DNA of 64,000 nucleotides from Serendipita indica DSM 11827 (lineage: Eukaryota; Basidiomycota; Agaricomycetes; Sebacinales; Serendipitaceae), in assembly GCA_910890315.1 (NCBI GenBank), contig CAJVGD010000011.1, positions 310,001-374,000 of the forward strand, in the 5' to 3' direction. Made by a program: the position numbers and the translations under genes. The notes below the pieces were generated by a model. That model did not search any database. It was not told the DNA's origin and worked only from the letters and a program-made list of their open reading frames with translations. Shown piece after piece: positions 23,463-32,580 of the stretch. The stretch's first letter is position 1. Each line of letters begins with the position of its first letter.

Positions 23463-24439
23463 TTATACACTCACTCCTTTACGTGCTACCAGATATTCGA
23501 TCCCCCATTTCCTGTGGACCTGCACCCACTCCTCGTCCCACCCTAGTTCGTGAACTAGGTAGCGTTTGTAGGAGTGCATCGGTCCTTCAAACCACGATTT
23601 TGGCTTGAGTTCCTTCTTATCACCCTTTTCTGTCCCTGTGCCGCTATTCTCGAACAGAATCATGGCGCCCCCTTCCACGACGACCCGTGCCATCTCCGAA
23701 AAGAGCATCCTCCGTTCCTTGGGCTTATTCCAACCGCTAATCTCGTCCAGGCCAAAGTATGAAATGACGAGCGAGATCGAGTTATTGGCAAAAGGGAGGG
23801 TGGTTCGCGTCTCGGAATTCGTCTCGTCCACGCGGCTCGTCCTTATGAGGTGGCGCGGAACTCCAATCCTTATCAACTCTTCTAGGTAGCATGTGGTATT
23901 ATTGGGGATGCGCGTCCATTTGCTCCATCGGTCATGACCGATGAAGAGGGGAAAGCGCGCCGGGGTGTCCCTTTGGTGCGCGAGAATCTCTTTAGCAAAG
24001 GATCCAGACACCATTCCCTCGCTGCATCCAACCTCTAGGACGATATTGTGACCATATACCGACGACCGAGTCGACGTCGGGTCAAACATGCCACTGGTGA
24101 CCATTTCGCGCGCTCGGCTCCTCCAGAACCTTGGAATAAAGACGAGCTGGAGCATCAAGGTGTTGAAGATGGCAACAATTGAGGATATGAAGAATGCAAA
24201 AAGAACCCAGAAGGCAACTCTGTGTTTCTTCATCCCTCCACGCACGGTTGCCAATAAAATGATGGTAATTCCAAGGCAGATAATAAGAGTAAAGTGGATA
24301 GCATATATGAAGGGCCATGTCAACGCCAGACGTGACATCCAGCGTGGGTGTCGGCCATTGGAGACGAGGGGAACACCAGCGTTTGATCCACAGGCAATGG
24401 TTGCGTTGCAGCTTTTGATTGTTTGTCTTCTGTTTCCAT
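23463..24439 (-). CDS. Membrane-anchored methyltransferase-like protein, copy 1
   Basis: The intact reading frame runs from Met 24338 (MSRLALTWPF) to 23463, 291 aa. Two hydrophobic helices lie at about 8-30 and 42-66 (HFTLIICLGITIILLATVR; VLFAFFISSIVAIFNTLML). They are followed by a class I SAM methyltransferase-like core: motif I VLEVGCSEGMVSG, a motif-IV-like SLVISYFGLDE and EMARVVVEGGAMILFE. Copy 2 (25585-26580) has about 40 more N-terminal residues. The matching sequence exists here from ATG 24439 (METEDKQSKAATQPLPV) but is one base shorter near 24390, so it reads out of frame with the rest. The missing part is cytoplasmic and before the helices, so the short form may still work. Substrate unknown. 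Confidence 0.72.
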
Positions 24440-24470
24440 CCTTGTTTACTCACCTGTCCGTTTGGTCGAG

Positions 24471-24480
24471 ATTATATACA
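24471..24480 (-). promoter_or_regulatory. TATA-like element, methyltransferase copy 1
   Basis: TGTATATAAT on the minus strand about 32 nt upstream of ATG 24439. The same element sits at the same place in copy 2 (26611-26620), within a flank shared by both copies. Confidence 0.4.
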
Positions 24481-24950
24481 CCTGGCGAAACGTTCTGGGC
24501 CCGCCCTTTTCGCGCAGCAAACTGTTGCTCGAAGGGAACTCCTAGGATATGATACGATGTGTTGATTGTGTTGATGCTCGCTAACTGCAAAATCTGGAGG
24601 ATACTGCGTCTTCCAACCGCACATTACCATGGCAGGCCACCATGGACAAAATCATTCAGAACTCGGTTAGTATGACGGATTGGGGAAATATCTGGCGGCT
24701 CTGGCCGAACGGGGTCGGCTCACCCAAAAATGCATCCTGGCCCCGCCCAGCCCGCAGTCCTAGCCCCTAGGCTGGCTCACTCCCGCCAAAGTCTAAAGAG
24801 CCCACGGGTCCCTATATCTGTTACTTGAATCAATTCTTTTCGCTGCGCCCGCCAAAAGAAATTCTCGACGAATGGTACGTGGTGGGGTGGTGCAAGTCTG
24901 GATCCTCGAAGATTGGAGAGTTTCTTGAAATTGGCAGGTAATGACATCTT

Positions 24951-25480
24951 AATATTTCATCTCCGAGATTGGTACTCGTGGACTTGGCCGATGGCCCCTT
25001 GAGTTTATTCCAAACTCTCAAACGTAACGTTCTCTTTCCATCGATAATTACGCCTCTGGTGGGTCCAGTGGAACTCGAATGGTGGATTTTGACCGTATCC
25101 TCGCAGCCACGACGAGGGGACCACAGCAGTTGGATGAAGACCGATCAGGCAGAGGAGCCTGAAAGAGCGCAAATGAAGGCCCACTAACTGGCAAGGTGTC
25201 AGCAGCTCACCTAGCGACTTCAATTATGGTGCAGGTTCTCGATACGACAAGCTCTCTCCAGCGCGTCCATATCCACCTCAACGAGAGGTCTAGCAGAAGA
25301 GGTACAAAACGACCCAATTTAATGCCTACTTCGTCACCCTAGCTCCAAGTCAGCAGGGAATGGAAGAATTCAATGTTCAGAAGCGGTCGACGCAGGAAAT
25401 CTTCAAACCCCCGTCTCAAATACAACGACTGCCGCTCGAATTACCTTCGAAAAAACCAGCATACACGTGATGGTACATCC
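24951..25480 (+). pseudogene. Relic of an F-box gene (5' part only)
   Basis: Recognisable by alignment with 26931-27510, the 5' part of the next F-box gene. Shared landmarks include a CATCTCCGAG start, a GTGGAACTCGAATG-like stretch, GACCGTATCCTCGCAGCC, a CAGGAAATC stretch and finally CTGCCGCTCGA, the codons of the F-box RLPLE motif. The copy stops soon after that motif, has many indels and no long frame. So it is a truncated, decayed host gene, not a functional one. It stands divergent to methyltransferase copy 1, exactly as the intact F-box gene stands to copy 2. Confidence 0.65.
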
Positions 25481-25584
25481 GTCTAAGGGTTCATCTGGTT
25501 TCAAGGGGATGAGATGAGCCTTTTAACGGTACCAATTTGCTCCTACATAGTTAGGCTCGATATTTTACTACCATGTTCTAGCCA

Positions 25585-26580
25585 TCATACATTCATTCCT
25601 TTGCGTGCAACTAGATATTGGGTCCCCCATTGCTTGCGAACTTGCACCCACTCCTCTTCCCATCCAAGCTCGTGAATCAGGAGTCGCCTGTACGACATCA
25701 TCGGTCCCTCAAACCAAGATTTTGACTTGAGCTCCTCTTTAGCCCCCTCGTATGTCCCTGACCCGCTGTTCTCGAGCACAATCATAGCCCCCCCTACCGC
25801 TACGACCCGCGCGAGCTCCCGAAAGAGCATCCTACGTTCCCTGCGATTGTTCCACTTGCTAACTTCTTCCAACCCAAGATAGGAAACGACGAGCGAGATT
25901 GAATTGTCGGCAAACGGGAGGGTTGCTCGTGTCTCAGAGTTGGTTTCGTCCACTCGGCTCGTGCGTATGAGATCGCGTGGAACTCCAATTCGCGTCAATG
26001 TCTCCAAGTAGCATGTGGGATTATTCGGGATACGCGTCCATTTGCTCCATCGGTCATGACCGATGAAGATGGGAAGACTTGCCGAGGTACGTGCCTGCGC
26101 AATGTCCCCTTGGTGCGCAAGAATCTCCCTAGCAAAACATGCAGACGCCATGCCCTCGCTACATCCAATCTCCAGGATGATGCGCCGACCGTACACTGTC
26201 GGGTGAGTCACCGTGGGGTCAAACATGCCGCGGGCGATCATTTCGTGCGCTCGGTTCTTCCAGAATTTTGGAATAAAGATGAACTGGACTATCATGGTCG
26301 TGATGATGGCGATAGCTGCGGATATGAACTCTGGAGCGACTTCCCAGAACACCGATTTATGCTTCTTCGCACCTCCACGCACGGTTGCTAATATAATGAT
26401 AGTGATTCCAAGGGTAATTAAGACGATGATATGTGCTCCATAGATGAGTGGCCATGTAAACGCCAAACGCGACGTCCAGCGTGGCCGTCGTCCATCGGAG
26501 ACGAGGGGAACGCTAGCTGTTTGGTCCACAGGCAACGGCTGCGTCAATGTGATCCTCGGTCGCTTTTCTTCCAACTCCAT
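25585..26580 (-). CDS. Membrane-anchored methyltransferase-like protein, copy 2
   Basis: Single exon, 331 aa, intact. Residues 1-37 are a charged cytoplasmic tail (MELEEKRPRITLTQPLPV). Two hydrophobic helices follow at about 44-66 and 78-105 (AHIIVLITLGITIIILATVR; ISAAIAIITTMIVQFIF), then a methyltransferase-like core with motif I ILEIGCSEGMAS (about 140-152) and motifs LPFADNSISLVVSYLGLEE and ELARVVAVGGAMIVLENSG. The combination of a two-helix anchor and a SAM-type domain is not one I can match to a named enzyme. Phospholipid, sterol or protein methylation at an internal membrane are all open. The tandem paralog is 23463-24439. It is divergent to the F-box gene starting near 27098. Confidence 0.78.
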   Translation of the reverse strand: MELEEKRPRITLTQPLPVDQTASVPLVSDGRRPRWTSRLAFTWPLIYGAHIIVLITLGITIIILATVRGGAKKHKSVFWEVAPEFISAAIAIITTMIVQFIFIPKFWKNRAHEMIARGMFDPTVTHPTVYGRRIILEIGCSEGMASACFAREILAHQGDIAQARTSASLPIFIGHDRWSKWTRIPNNPTCYLETLTRIGVPRDLIRTSRVDETNSETRATLPFADNSISLVVSYLGLEEVSKWNNRRERRMLFRELARVVAVGGAMIVLENSGSGTYEGAKEELKSKSWFEGPMMSYRRLLIHELGWEEEWVQVRKQWGTQYLVARKGMNV

Positions 26581-26610
26581 CCTAGTTTATTTGCCTGTCC
26601 GTTTGGTCGG

Positions 26611-26620
26611 GATTATATAT
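26611..26620 (-). promoter_or_regulatory. TATA-like element, methyltransferase copy 2
   Basis: ATATATAATC on the minus strand about 31 nt upstream of the ATG, in a flank conserved with copy 1. Confidence 0.4.
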
Positions 26621-27097
26621 GCTCTGTGGAAACGTTTGTTCGGGCCCGCTACCCTGCTGCGCAAGGCGTTGCTCAAGGGGCACTGCCAGCGAGAGACACT
26701 ATAGGTGGACTATGTTGATGCTGGTTGAGTAATAGTGTATTGTGTAAGCTGGAGGGTACTGTGGCCTTCCAACTGCCAATCAAGAAACTCCAGGCTGATC
26801 ACTGCACAGGTACTGGATGGTAGAGAACTCTCGGCAGGAAAGCCAGTAGAGCCTAAATGGCTCGATAGAACAATTGGTCGTTTGAGATTGGAGAATGAAC
26901 ACGAAAATGGTCGGGTCCAAGGTGCGATATATCATCTCCGAGGTTGGAGCCGACAGCTTCTCGGGTTTCTGAACCATCAAACGGTAATACCCGCTTTACA
27001 GACAAATAGGCTTCTGGTTGGTCAAGTGGAACTCAATGTAGTGATTTCTGACCGTATCCTCGCAGCCGCGATCCAGACAACTTGGCCGAAAAAACCA

Positions 27098-28864
27098 ATG
27101 TCCCAAAGGAGGCATAGGCAGCTCGAGAATGATATGGATCCCCCCGAAGCGTCGGTAGAAAAAAGCAATTGGGATGAAGGCAACCACAGAGAGAAGCCCG
27201 ACGCGGCGGCCCGAGACGTAAGCAAGCACTACTCATGGCGTAGGCCCTCACTGACAAGAGGCCAGCAGTCGGTTCTAGCAAGCTCAGTAGAGTCAAACAT
27301 AACGCAAGTTCCAAAAAAGGAAGTTTCTAGCCTTCCAGTTTGCATCCCATATCCATCCGCACAGGAAATCCGGCAGAAGAGACCCCAAGTCGCTCAATGG
27401 AATGCCAATTATATCACTCTACCCTCCGAGAGTCGTGGAACTCGGCAGGAGATCCTCGAATTTGCGCCTATTAGGCGGCTGCCGCTCGAGCTACTTTCGA
27501 CGATCATCAGTATGCATGTCGAGGATCATGCGTCAGTCTGGGAGCCAATGCAAGTTTCGAAGACGTGGCGGTCTGCCACTTTGCTCGTGCCCAATCTTTG
27601 GAACTCACTCCTTCTATGCTCGCCAGATTGGCCAAACATTAAGAAGGCGAAAGAGGACAGAGGAAGAATCGGAACATATGACGTGTGCTGTGCAGAAGTA
27701 CATGTACGTCGTGCACTCGCCCGTACGAGATCACATTTTCTCAATTTACAAATATCCTCCATGACTGGAGATCCACGGGGTCCGTTGTCGTACTCCACCC
27801 AGCCGACACTCCGACTCATCTCGCATCTTCTGGAAATTATCAGGACGTCCTTACCCGCTCGTCGCGTTCGCAACTTGACGCTCGACAGCAAGGAACTTCC
27901 AGACACTGTGTTTGCTGATTGGGACTTTTCGATGCTGGAGGAGATCAAGACCAGTAATGAATACGTCTTCGACAAGGCAATTGGAGAATCTAGGTCTCTC
28001 ACCACCCTGTACGTCTCATCCGGATTGCTTCCAAAGCTTGGGCCTTCCGCCAACATTGGCCACATCACCAAGATACATATGGTGGACAATGCACCCCTAA
28101 TTGGGTTGTCGCACTGTCACTTTCTCACTGATCTAACAGTGAGAGCGCTCAGGGGTGATGGAGAAATAGTTGCATTCCCGAGGCTGAAGCGGCTCCACGT
28201 CAGCAACTTGTTCACCGGGTGGACGATTGTCTGCCCAAACTTGGTTCACTTACAGATTACAGGTACGAGTGGCCGGTCAACCTGGTCCGGACAGGTCCAC
28301 CTCCCTCAGTTGAGGGAACTTGTGTACTTCTACGCTCTTGATGTCGACTCGAAACTAATGTGCTTTGATGTTCCCAATCTCCGCGTCCTCAAACTGGCTT
28401 ACGGTGTAACTTCTTACATAACTATCCAGGCGCTCACCAAACTCTGGGTAAACGGAGGCTCCACTGACTCGTACCGTCAGCATCTAGATCCACAGGAACT
28501 CATAGTCAAGGATATATTTATCGCTTCCGAGACTCTCTGTGGTATCCTTCGTCACTTGACGCGTTGCAAGGAGTTGCGTCTCGAGAATGTTATTCGCTCA
28601 TCTGGGTTCTTTCAGGGTATGAGCACGGTCTCCTCAGAAGAAAAGGACGAAATCCGTGCGGCGAATCCTCCGCTACCAAACCTCACGAATCTGATCGCCG
28701 AAATACGAGAAAGTCCAAGAGTTCCCCCAGAGAGAATATTAATTGCTGCCAAGCGTCTAGTGCAGACAAGAAGGGAGCTGGGTATACCTCTCGAAAGACT
28801 GTCGATCAAAACACCGGGAAATGAAGGATGGCGAGAGCTTGTTCAAGAGGGTGACTGTGAATAA
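27098..28864 (+). CDS. F-box/LRR protein
   Basis: Single exon. I take ATG 27098 as start (about 588 aa). The frame is open back to 26735, but the extra part crosses the divergent promoter and resembles a decayed non-coding flank of the sister unit. The N-terminus is charged and disordered (RRHRQLENDMDPPEA). The F-box core is near residues 125-170 (FAPIRRLPLELLSTIISMHV, SKTWRSATLLVPNLWNSLLL). An LRR-like region follows with LRRVRNLTLDS-type segments, LRELVYFYALD and the family block LTRCKELRLENV. The C-terminal RRELGIPLERLSI is shared with the other F-box proteins here. Predicted SCF adaptor. Divergent partner: methyltransferase copy 2. Confidence 0.8.
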   Translation: MSQRRHRQLENDMDPPEASVEKSNWDEGNHREKPDAAARDVSKHYSWRRPSLTRGQQSVLASSVESNITQVPKKEVSSLPVCIPYPSAQEIRQKRPQVAQWNANYITLPSESRGTRQEILEFAPIRRLPLELLSTIISMHVEDHASVWEPMQVSKTWRSATLLVPNLWNSLLLCSPDWPNIKKAKEDRGRIGTYDVCCAEVHVRRALARTRSHFLNLQISSMTGDPRGPLSYSTQPTLRLISHLLEIIRTSLPARRVRNLTLDSKELPDTVFADWDFSMLEEIKTSNEYVFDKAIGESRSLTTLYVSSGLLPKLGPSANIGHITKIHMVDNAPLIGLSHCHFLTDLTVRALRGDGEIVAFPRLKRLHVSNLFTGWTIVCPNLVHLQITGTSGRSTWSGQVHLPQLRELVYFYALDVDSKLMCFDVPNLRVLKLAYGVTSYITIQALTKLWVNGGSTDSYRQHLDPQELIVKDIFIASETLCGILRHLTRCKELRLENVIRSSGFFQGMSTVSSEEKDEIRAANPPLPNLTNLIAEIRESPRVPPERILIAAKRLVQTRRELGIPLERLSIKTPGNEGWRELVQEGDCE

Positions 28865-29101
28865 ATGTAGATTTTCCTCACCATTTCATGCCCAATATAT
28901 TACCCTCTTTCCAAATAAAACGATCTTTGGACTCGTCTGTTCAAACTTGATTCCGGCCTCGACGTTGGCTGGAGGCTCCCTTCAGATTCTGCCAGACCCC
29001 CAATCCCAACGTTGCATTCCAAGTCAGTTGGCCTGGTGTTTGACACTATCTCTCGCCAGTAGTGACAAAAGTGTACGACTTGCGTCAACGTCGTCTCGGG
29101 A

Positions 29102-30859
29102 ATGGAACACGACATCATCTCACCAAAAGCATCGGAAGAAGAGGATTTAAATGATATGGTGAGCTCAAGATCGCTTTCGTGCGATGCTTATGTGACACTC
29201 GCCCAGAACGAGCAGAGTTCTATCGCGGACAGGTCCCAACCGCTCGATACAGCCGTTCTACATGCCGCACACCCTAGCTCGCAGGAGGTTGAGCACGTCA
29301 AGGCCCAGATCATTCAGCAAACGGAGTCCCACTACAGCCTCCAAGCCCGCCATGACGAGCAGTTTGAAAACTTGGATGCGCAGATAAAGCAAAAGGACAA
29401 GCATTTGCTTGAACTTAAAGCGTTCATCGCTCCGATTCGCCGACTTCCTTTGGAGGTCATGACCATTGTGCTAAGTATGCTCGTTTTGGACGAGGAAGGA
29501 GAATCACCATGGCGTCTCATGCGTGTATGTCGAACATGGAGAGCCGCAGTCATGCTGGCCAGGCAGCTTTGGACATCGCTACTCCTTTGTGTTCCAGACT
29601 GGCCAAACCTGTGGTTGGCGCAGAGAAACGACGGCAGATACAAAGGCTACCAAGTGTGCTATACGAAGAATCACCTCCTCTGTGCGCTCAATCGTGTTGG
29701 CCCGACACCCCTCGATATCTTTGTCTCCTTTCAATGTCGCATGGGATATACGAGTCGCGCTTATAATAGGATAGTGGAGCTCTTCGAAGCCTGCAAAGAT
29801 GCTGGCGTCCGACCCCGAGTTGGCACTCTGGTCTGGGAAACGGGCTATGGATTCCAGTGGCAATTCCCGATGGAAGCTTTTAGCCTATGGGACATATCAC
29901 CTTTGAGGGAGCTCACGACGTGGGATGAGGCGCTGCTCCAGAAATGCCTTGCGTCATCGCACAATCTCAGAAAGCTCGACATACCGACATCAAACCTTGC
30001 CATGGCACAAAAAGCACTCGTTCTTTCCCAGCTAGAGCGTCTTTGCTTACAAGGAAGCGGCGATAGCTCGCTGTTTGAAACCTTGCCCGAATGTCGAAGC
30101 TTGACCGAGTTGGAGCTGAAGGTTTTTGTCATAGACGGTGATCAGGAATTACCATCTTCGCTACCCATTCTTCCACGTCTCCATCGACTCTGCATGAGTG
30201 GGAGTTGTTGGTTGCTCCCCTTGGTGTGCATAAACCTTACCTATCTCAAGATCGAGCCCACCAGGACGATGAGTATACGTGGCGAGGTTCGTTTGCCCTG
30301 CCTAAAGAAACTCGAATACAGCTACGCGGCGTTTGCGTCAAACTCAGGTTTACCTTATCTCGATGCACCAAATCTCGAGGTCCTGGATGTGACCGACTCG
30401 GGAACCCCCGCGAATATTGCTTACTTGACACTGACAAAGATATGGACGGGTAAACCAGGAGACAGTAACCCTGGGCAAAAACTCGATCCAATGGTCCTCA
30501 AGATCAGAGAGGCGAGCAGTCATCCAAAGAAACTCGGCCGAATTCTGTCACGTCTGACGAATTGTGTGGAACTGCATCTCGACCGCGTATTGGCATCTCC
30601 CGAAATCTTTGAGGTACTCTGTCCCGCCTCGATCAAGAAGAAGAAAAGAGGCGAGGAACCCCCATTCTTCGCTCTGAAATCCCTCTCTATCACGTTTACC
30701 TACTCTCGACACAATTCTGTGACACGCGACGACATTGTGAAGGCCGCATCAGCATTCGTGGCCAAGAGACGGGATATGGGTAATCCAATCAAGCAGATGA
30801 CCCTCAAGATTGCATACAAAACCTCTTTCCAGGACTTGAACATGGATCTCAGTGCCTAG
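29102..30859 (+). CDS. F-box/LRR protein with coiled-coil N-terminus
   Basis: Single exon, 585 aa. A disordered acidic start, the family block VLHAAHPSSQEVEHVKAQI near residue 50, a coiled coil at about 60-105 rich in Gln/Lys, then the F-box core (FIAPIRRLPLEVMTIVLSMLV, VCRTWRAAVMLARQLWTSLLLC). The LRR-like part has LERLCLQGSGD, LTELELKVFV and LHRLCMSGSC, and the conserved LTNCVELHLDRVL near the C-terminus. It is a same-strand neighbour of 27098-28864, only 237 nt downstream, and is probably another tandem copy, although more diverged. No defect seen. Confidence 0.83.
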   Translation: MEHDIISPKASEEEDLNDMVSSRSLSCDAYVTLAQNEQSSIADRSQPLDTAVLHAAHPSSQEVEHVKAQIIQQTESHYSLQARHDEQFENLDAQIKQKDKHLLELKAFIAPIRRLPLEVMTIVLSMLVLDEEGESPWRLMRVCRTWRAAVMLARQLWTSLLLCVPDWPNLWLAQRNDGRYKGYQVCYTKNHLLCALNRVGPTPLDIFVSFQCRMGYTSRAYNRIVELFEACKDAGVRPRVGTLVWETGYGFQWQFPMEAFSLWDISPLRELTTWDEALLQKCLASSHNLRKLDIPTSNLAMAQKALVLSQLERLCLQGSGDSSLFETLPECRSLTELELKVFVIDGDQELPSSLPILPRLHRLCMSGSCWLLPLVCINLTYLKIEPTRTMSIRGEVRLPCLKKLEYSYAAFASNSGLPYLDAPNLEVLDVTDSGTPANIAYLTLTKIWTGKPGDSNPGQKLDPMVLKIREASSHPKKLGRILSRLTNCVELHLDRVLASPEIFEVLCPASIKKKKRGEEPPFFALKSLSITFTYSRHNSVTRDDIVKAASAFVAKRRDMGNPIKQMTLKIAYKTSFQDLNMDLSA

Positions 30860-31057
30860 ATGCACAACAGTCTTGTACCTGTACTTGTCCATAGCGTTAC
30901 TGGAATCTTAGCCTCACAGTTTCTACTCTCTCGTGCCAGTAAGGGAATCTACGGTCAAGAAACAGATAAATTTCCACTCTGCATCCGAATATTTCATCGA
31001 TCCGCAAGACGTCGCATTGCTAGATTCCTGATGGATCTCCTCGGTTGCCTTGAATAC

Positions 31058-31934
31058 TTATCGACCGTCCAGCTTTGTTCGCGCATATGCAACATCGTGA
31101 GCATACTGTTTCCCAACTTCACTCTGGCGTGCCATTTCCGCGTTGAGTTGCTCGCGATGCTGACCAATGCCTCTTGCTGTCCCAAACTGAGTCCAACAGG
31201 GCACGACTCCAGTAAATCCATGTGTCGCCGATTCTCCTTCGTCTTCAGTTGGCGGGAGGTCTCCTTCTTCGCCTCCAATACGCTGTTTGCAACTCGCATC
31301 TTCGATACGCACGCGAATTACGGCCGTCTTCTTTGCTTCTGTCTCTTCTGTTCTCCCGATAAAGGCTGTACGGTCGTAGCCGGTCACATCATTGACGACA
31401 GCCTCGAGCGCAACTAGTTTCTCAGCAACTCCGGAGGGCGTATTTGGGACAAGATAGGGCATGTGACCGTAGATGCAGGCTGAGCGGTAGTTGACAGAGT
31501 GATTTCTCGGAGTTGAACCGAGAACGAGTCCATCTATCTTGGTAGTCGATATGGTCAGTGAATCCAAGCCTGCCTTGATGGCTTGAACTAGCCGAGAGCC
31601 GTAATAGCTAGAAAAGCGATCAGAATTGGCAATGAGACGCGTATCCTTCATACCTATGAAGATAAGCAACGAGTTCGCCATTGTTCGGAGCCGAGTCGAC
31701 ATCCTCCGAGGTCGATGCGTACTCTCTAAGGACCACCAAGAGAGGGAGGTTAATTATGCGTGGACGCTCTTCCCCGTCGGGTCCTGCGAGCCCATTCCCG
31801 GGATGAAGGTAGGCGCAGTGAGCCATCGGCGACGCCTTGAAAATCTCCTTTAGAGCTTCACGAGAGTAGGTTCCTCTGACCGCTCTGCTTCGTAATTGAG
31901 CAAGCGGGGAGGGACTTGCTGCCTTGGAGTCCAT
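31058..31934 (-). CDS. FMN-binding split-barrel protein (pyridoxamine 5'-phosphate oxidase-like)
   Basis: Two exons: 31934-31654 and 31607-31058 (831 nt, 276 aa, in frame). It matches the flavin-nucleotide-binding family related to pyridoxamine phosphate oxidase. An early motif (SRAVRGTYSREALKEIF) and the barrel strand HCAYLH come first. The joined exon then gives YLHSYYGSRLVQAIKAG, followed by TTKIDGLVLGSTPRNHSVNYRS (the HSxNYRS block), VAEKLVALEAVV, EASCKQRIGG-type and FTGVVPCW. Such proteins bind FMN and reduce or sense small substrates; the true substrate is unknown. I start at Met 31934 (MDSKAASPSP) because it lies just before the conserved region; an upstream in-frame Met exists at 32012. 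Confidence 0.85.
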
Positions 31935-32073
31935 AGGTTCGACTTGGAGAGGTGTAAGAAACAAAGCTGAGTCATTTGCCAGTCCATGGCACCGTAAAAG
32001 TGTTGCTCGCAAGGAATTTCCGATAAGAAGAAGCCAAGAATTAGATACGAAGGATTCTATAGTTACTGAATTT

Positions 32074-32461
32074 CTACGGTCTGGATGGTCTCCAGTCGGT
32101 CACTCGTTTAAAGATGCTCTCGACCTGCTCATTCCACTTTGCTTTGACAAGAGCACCAAACGGAGGCGGTGCTATTCTCTCTGCTGCTGTTGGAGGGACA
32201 ACGAGACCAGCTTGAGGATTCGACATTGTCTCGGAGAGTTCATGAAGTCTGATAATAGTCTAAGGTGAACATTCGCTTGCAATGTAGTGTGATAAATCAC
32301 CTCGACTTGTACTGTATGACGCCTGTACGGAGTCTGTACGAAAACGAGTAATAGACCTGCAAAATCCGTTCAGAATGAATGATTAGCAAGCGAATAATAA
32401 TTGTAATACGCACTCCTCCTGCCAATACAGCCCCCGCAACCGTGCCAGTGAGGAAACTCAT
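32074..32461 (-). CDS. MIC12: MICOS subunit MIC12-like small membrane protein
   Basis: Three exons: 32461-32414, 32356-32301 and 32248-32074 (279 nt, 92 aa, in frame). The start MSFLTGTVAGAVLAGGVYYS is a single transmembrane helix typical of fungal MIC12/AIM5. A short helix (YKSRLHELSETM) and the conserved C-terminal KAKWNEQVESIFKRV follow. MIC12 belongs to the MICOS complex at mitochondrial crista junctions. The protein was found only by splicing, as none of the exons is a long frame by itself. Met 32479 upstream would add six residues. It is divergent to BRO1, with 119 nt between the start codons. Confidence 0.8.
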
Positions 32462-32580
32462 CGTCTTGGTGGATGTCAACTTGTGAAGCCGGCCACGATA
32501 TCGGCCACGTACTGGTGACGGCCAGAGACCAGTTCCAAATACTCTCGACGCGGGAATAGCAAGAGAAGTATCATAATTCT

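Noticed and set aside
26735-27097. N-terminal extension of the F-box frame
   Set aside because: It overlaps the divergent promoter of the methyltransferase gene and matches non-coding flank in the sister unit; the ATG at 27098 is preferred.
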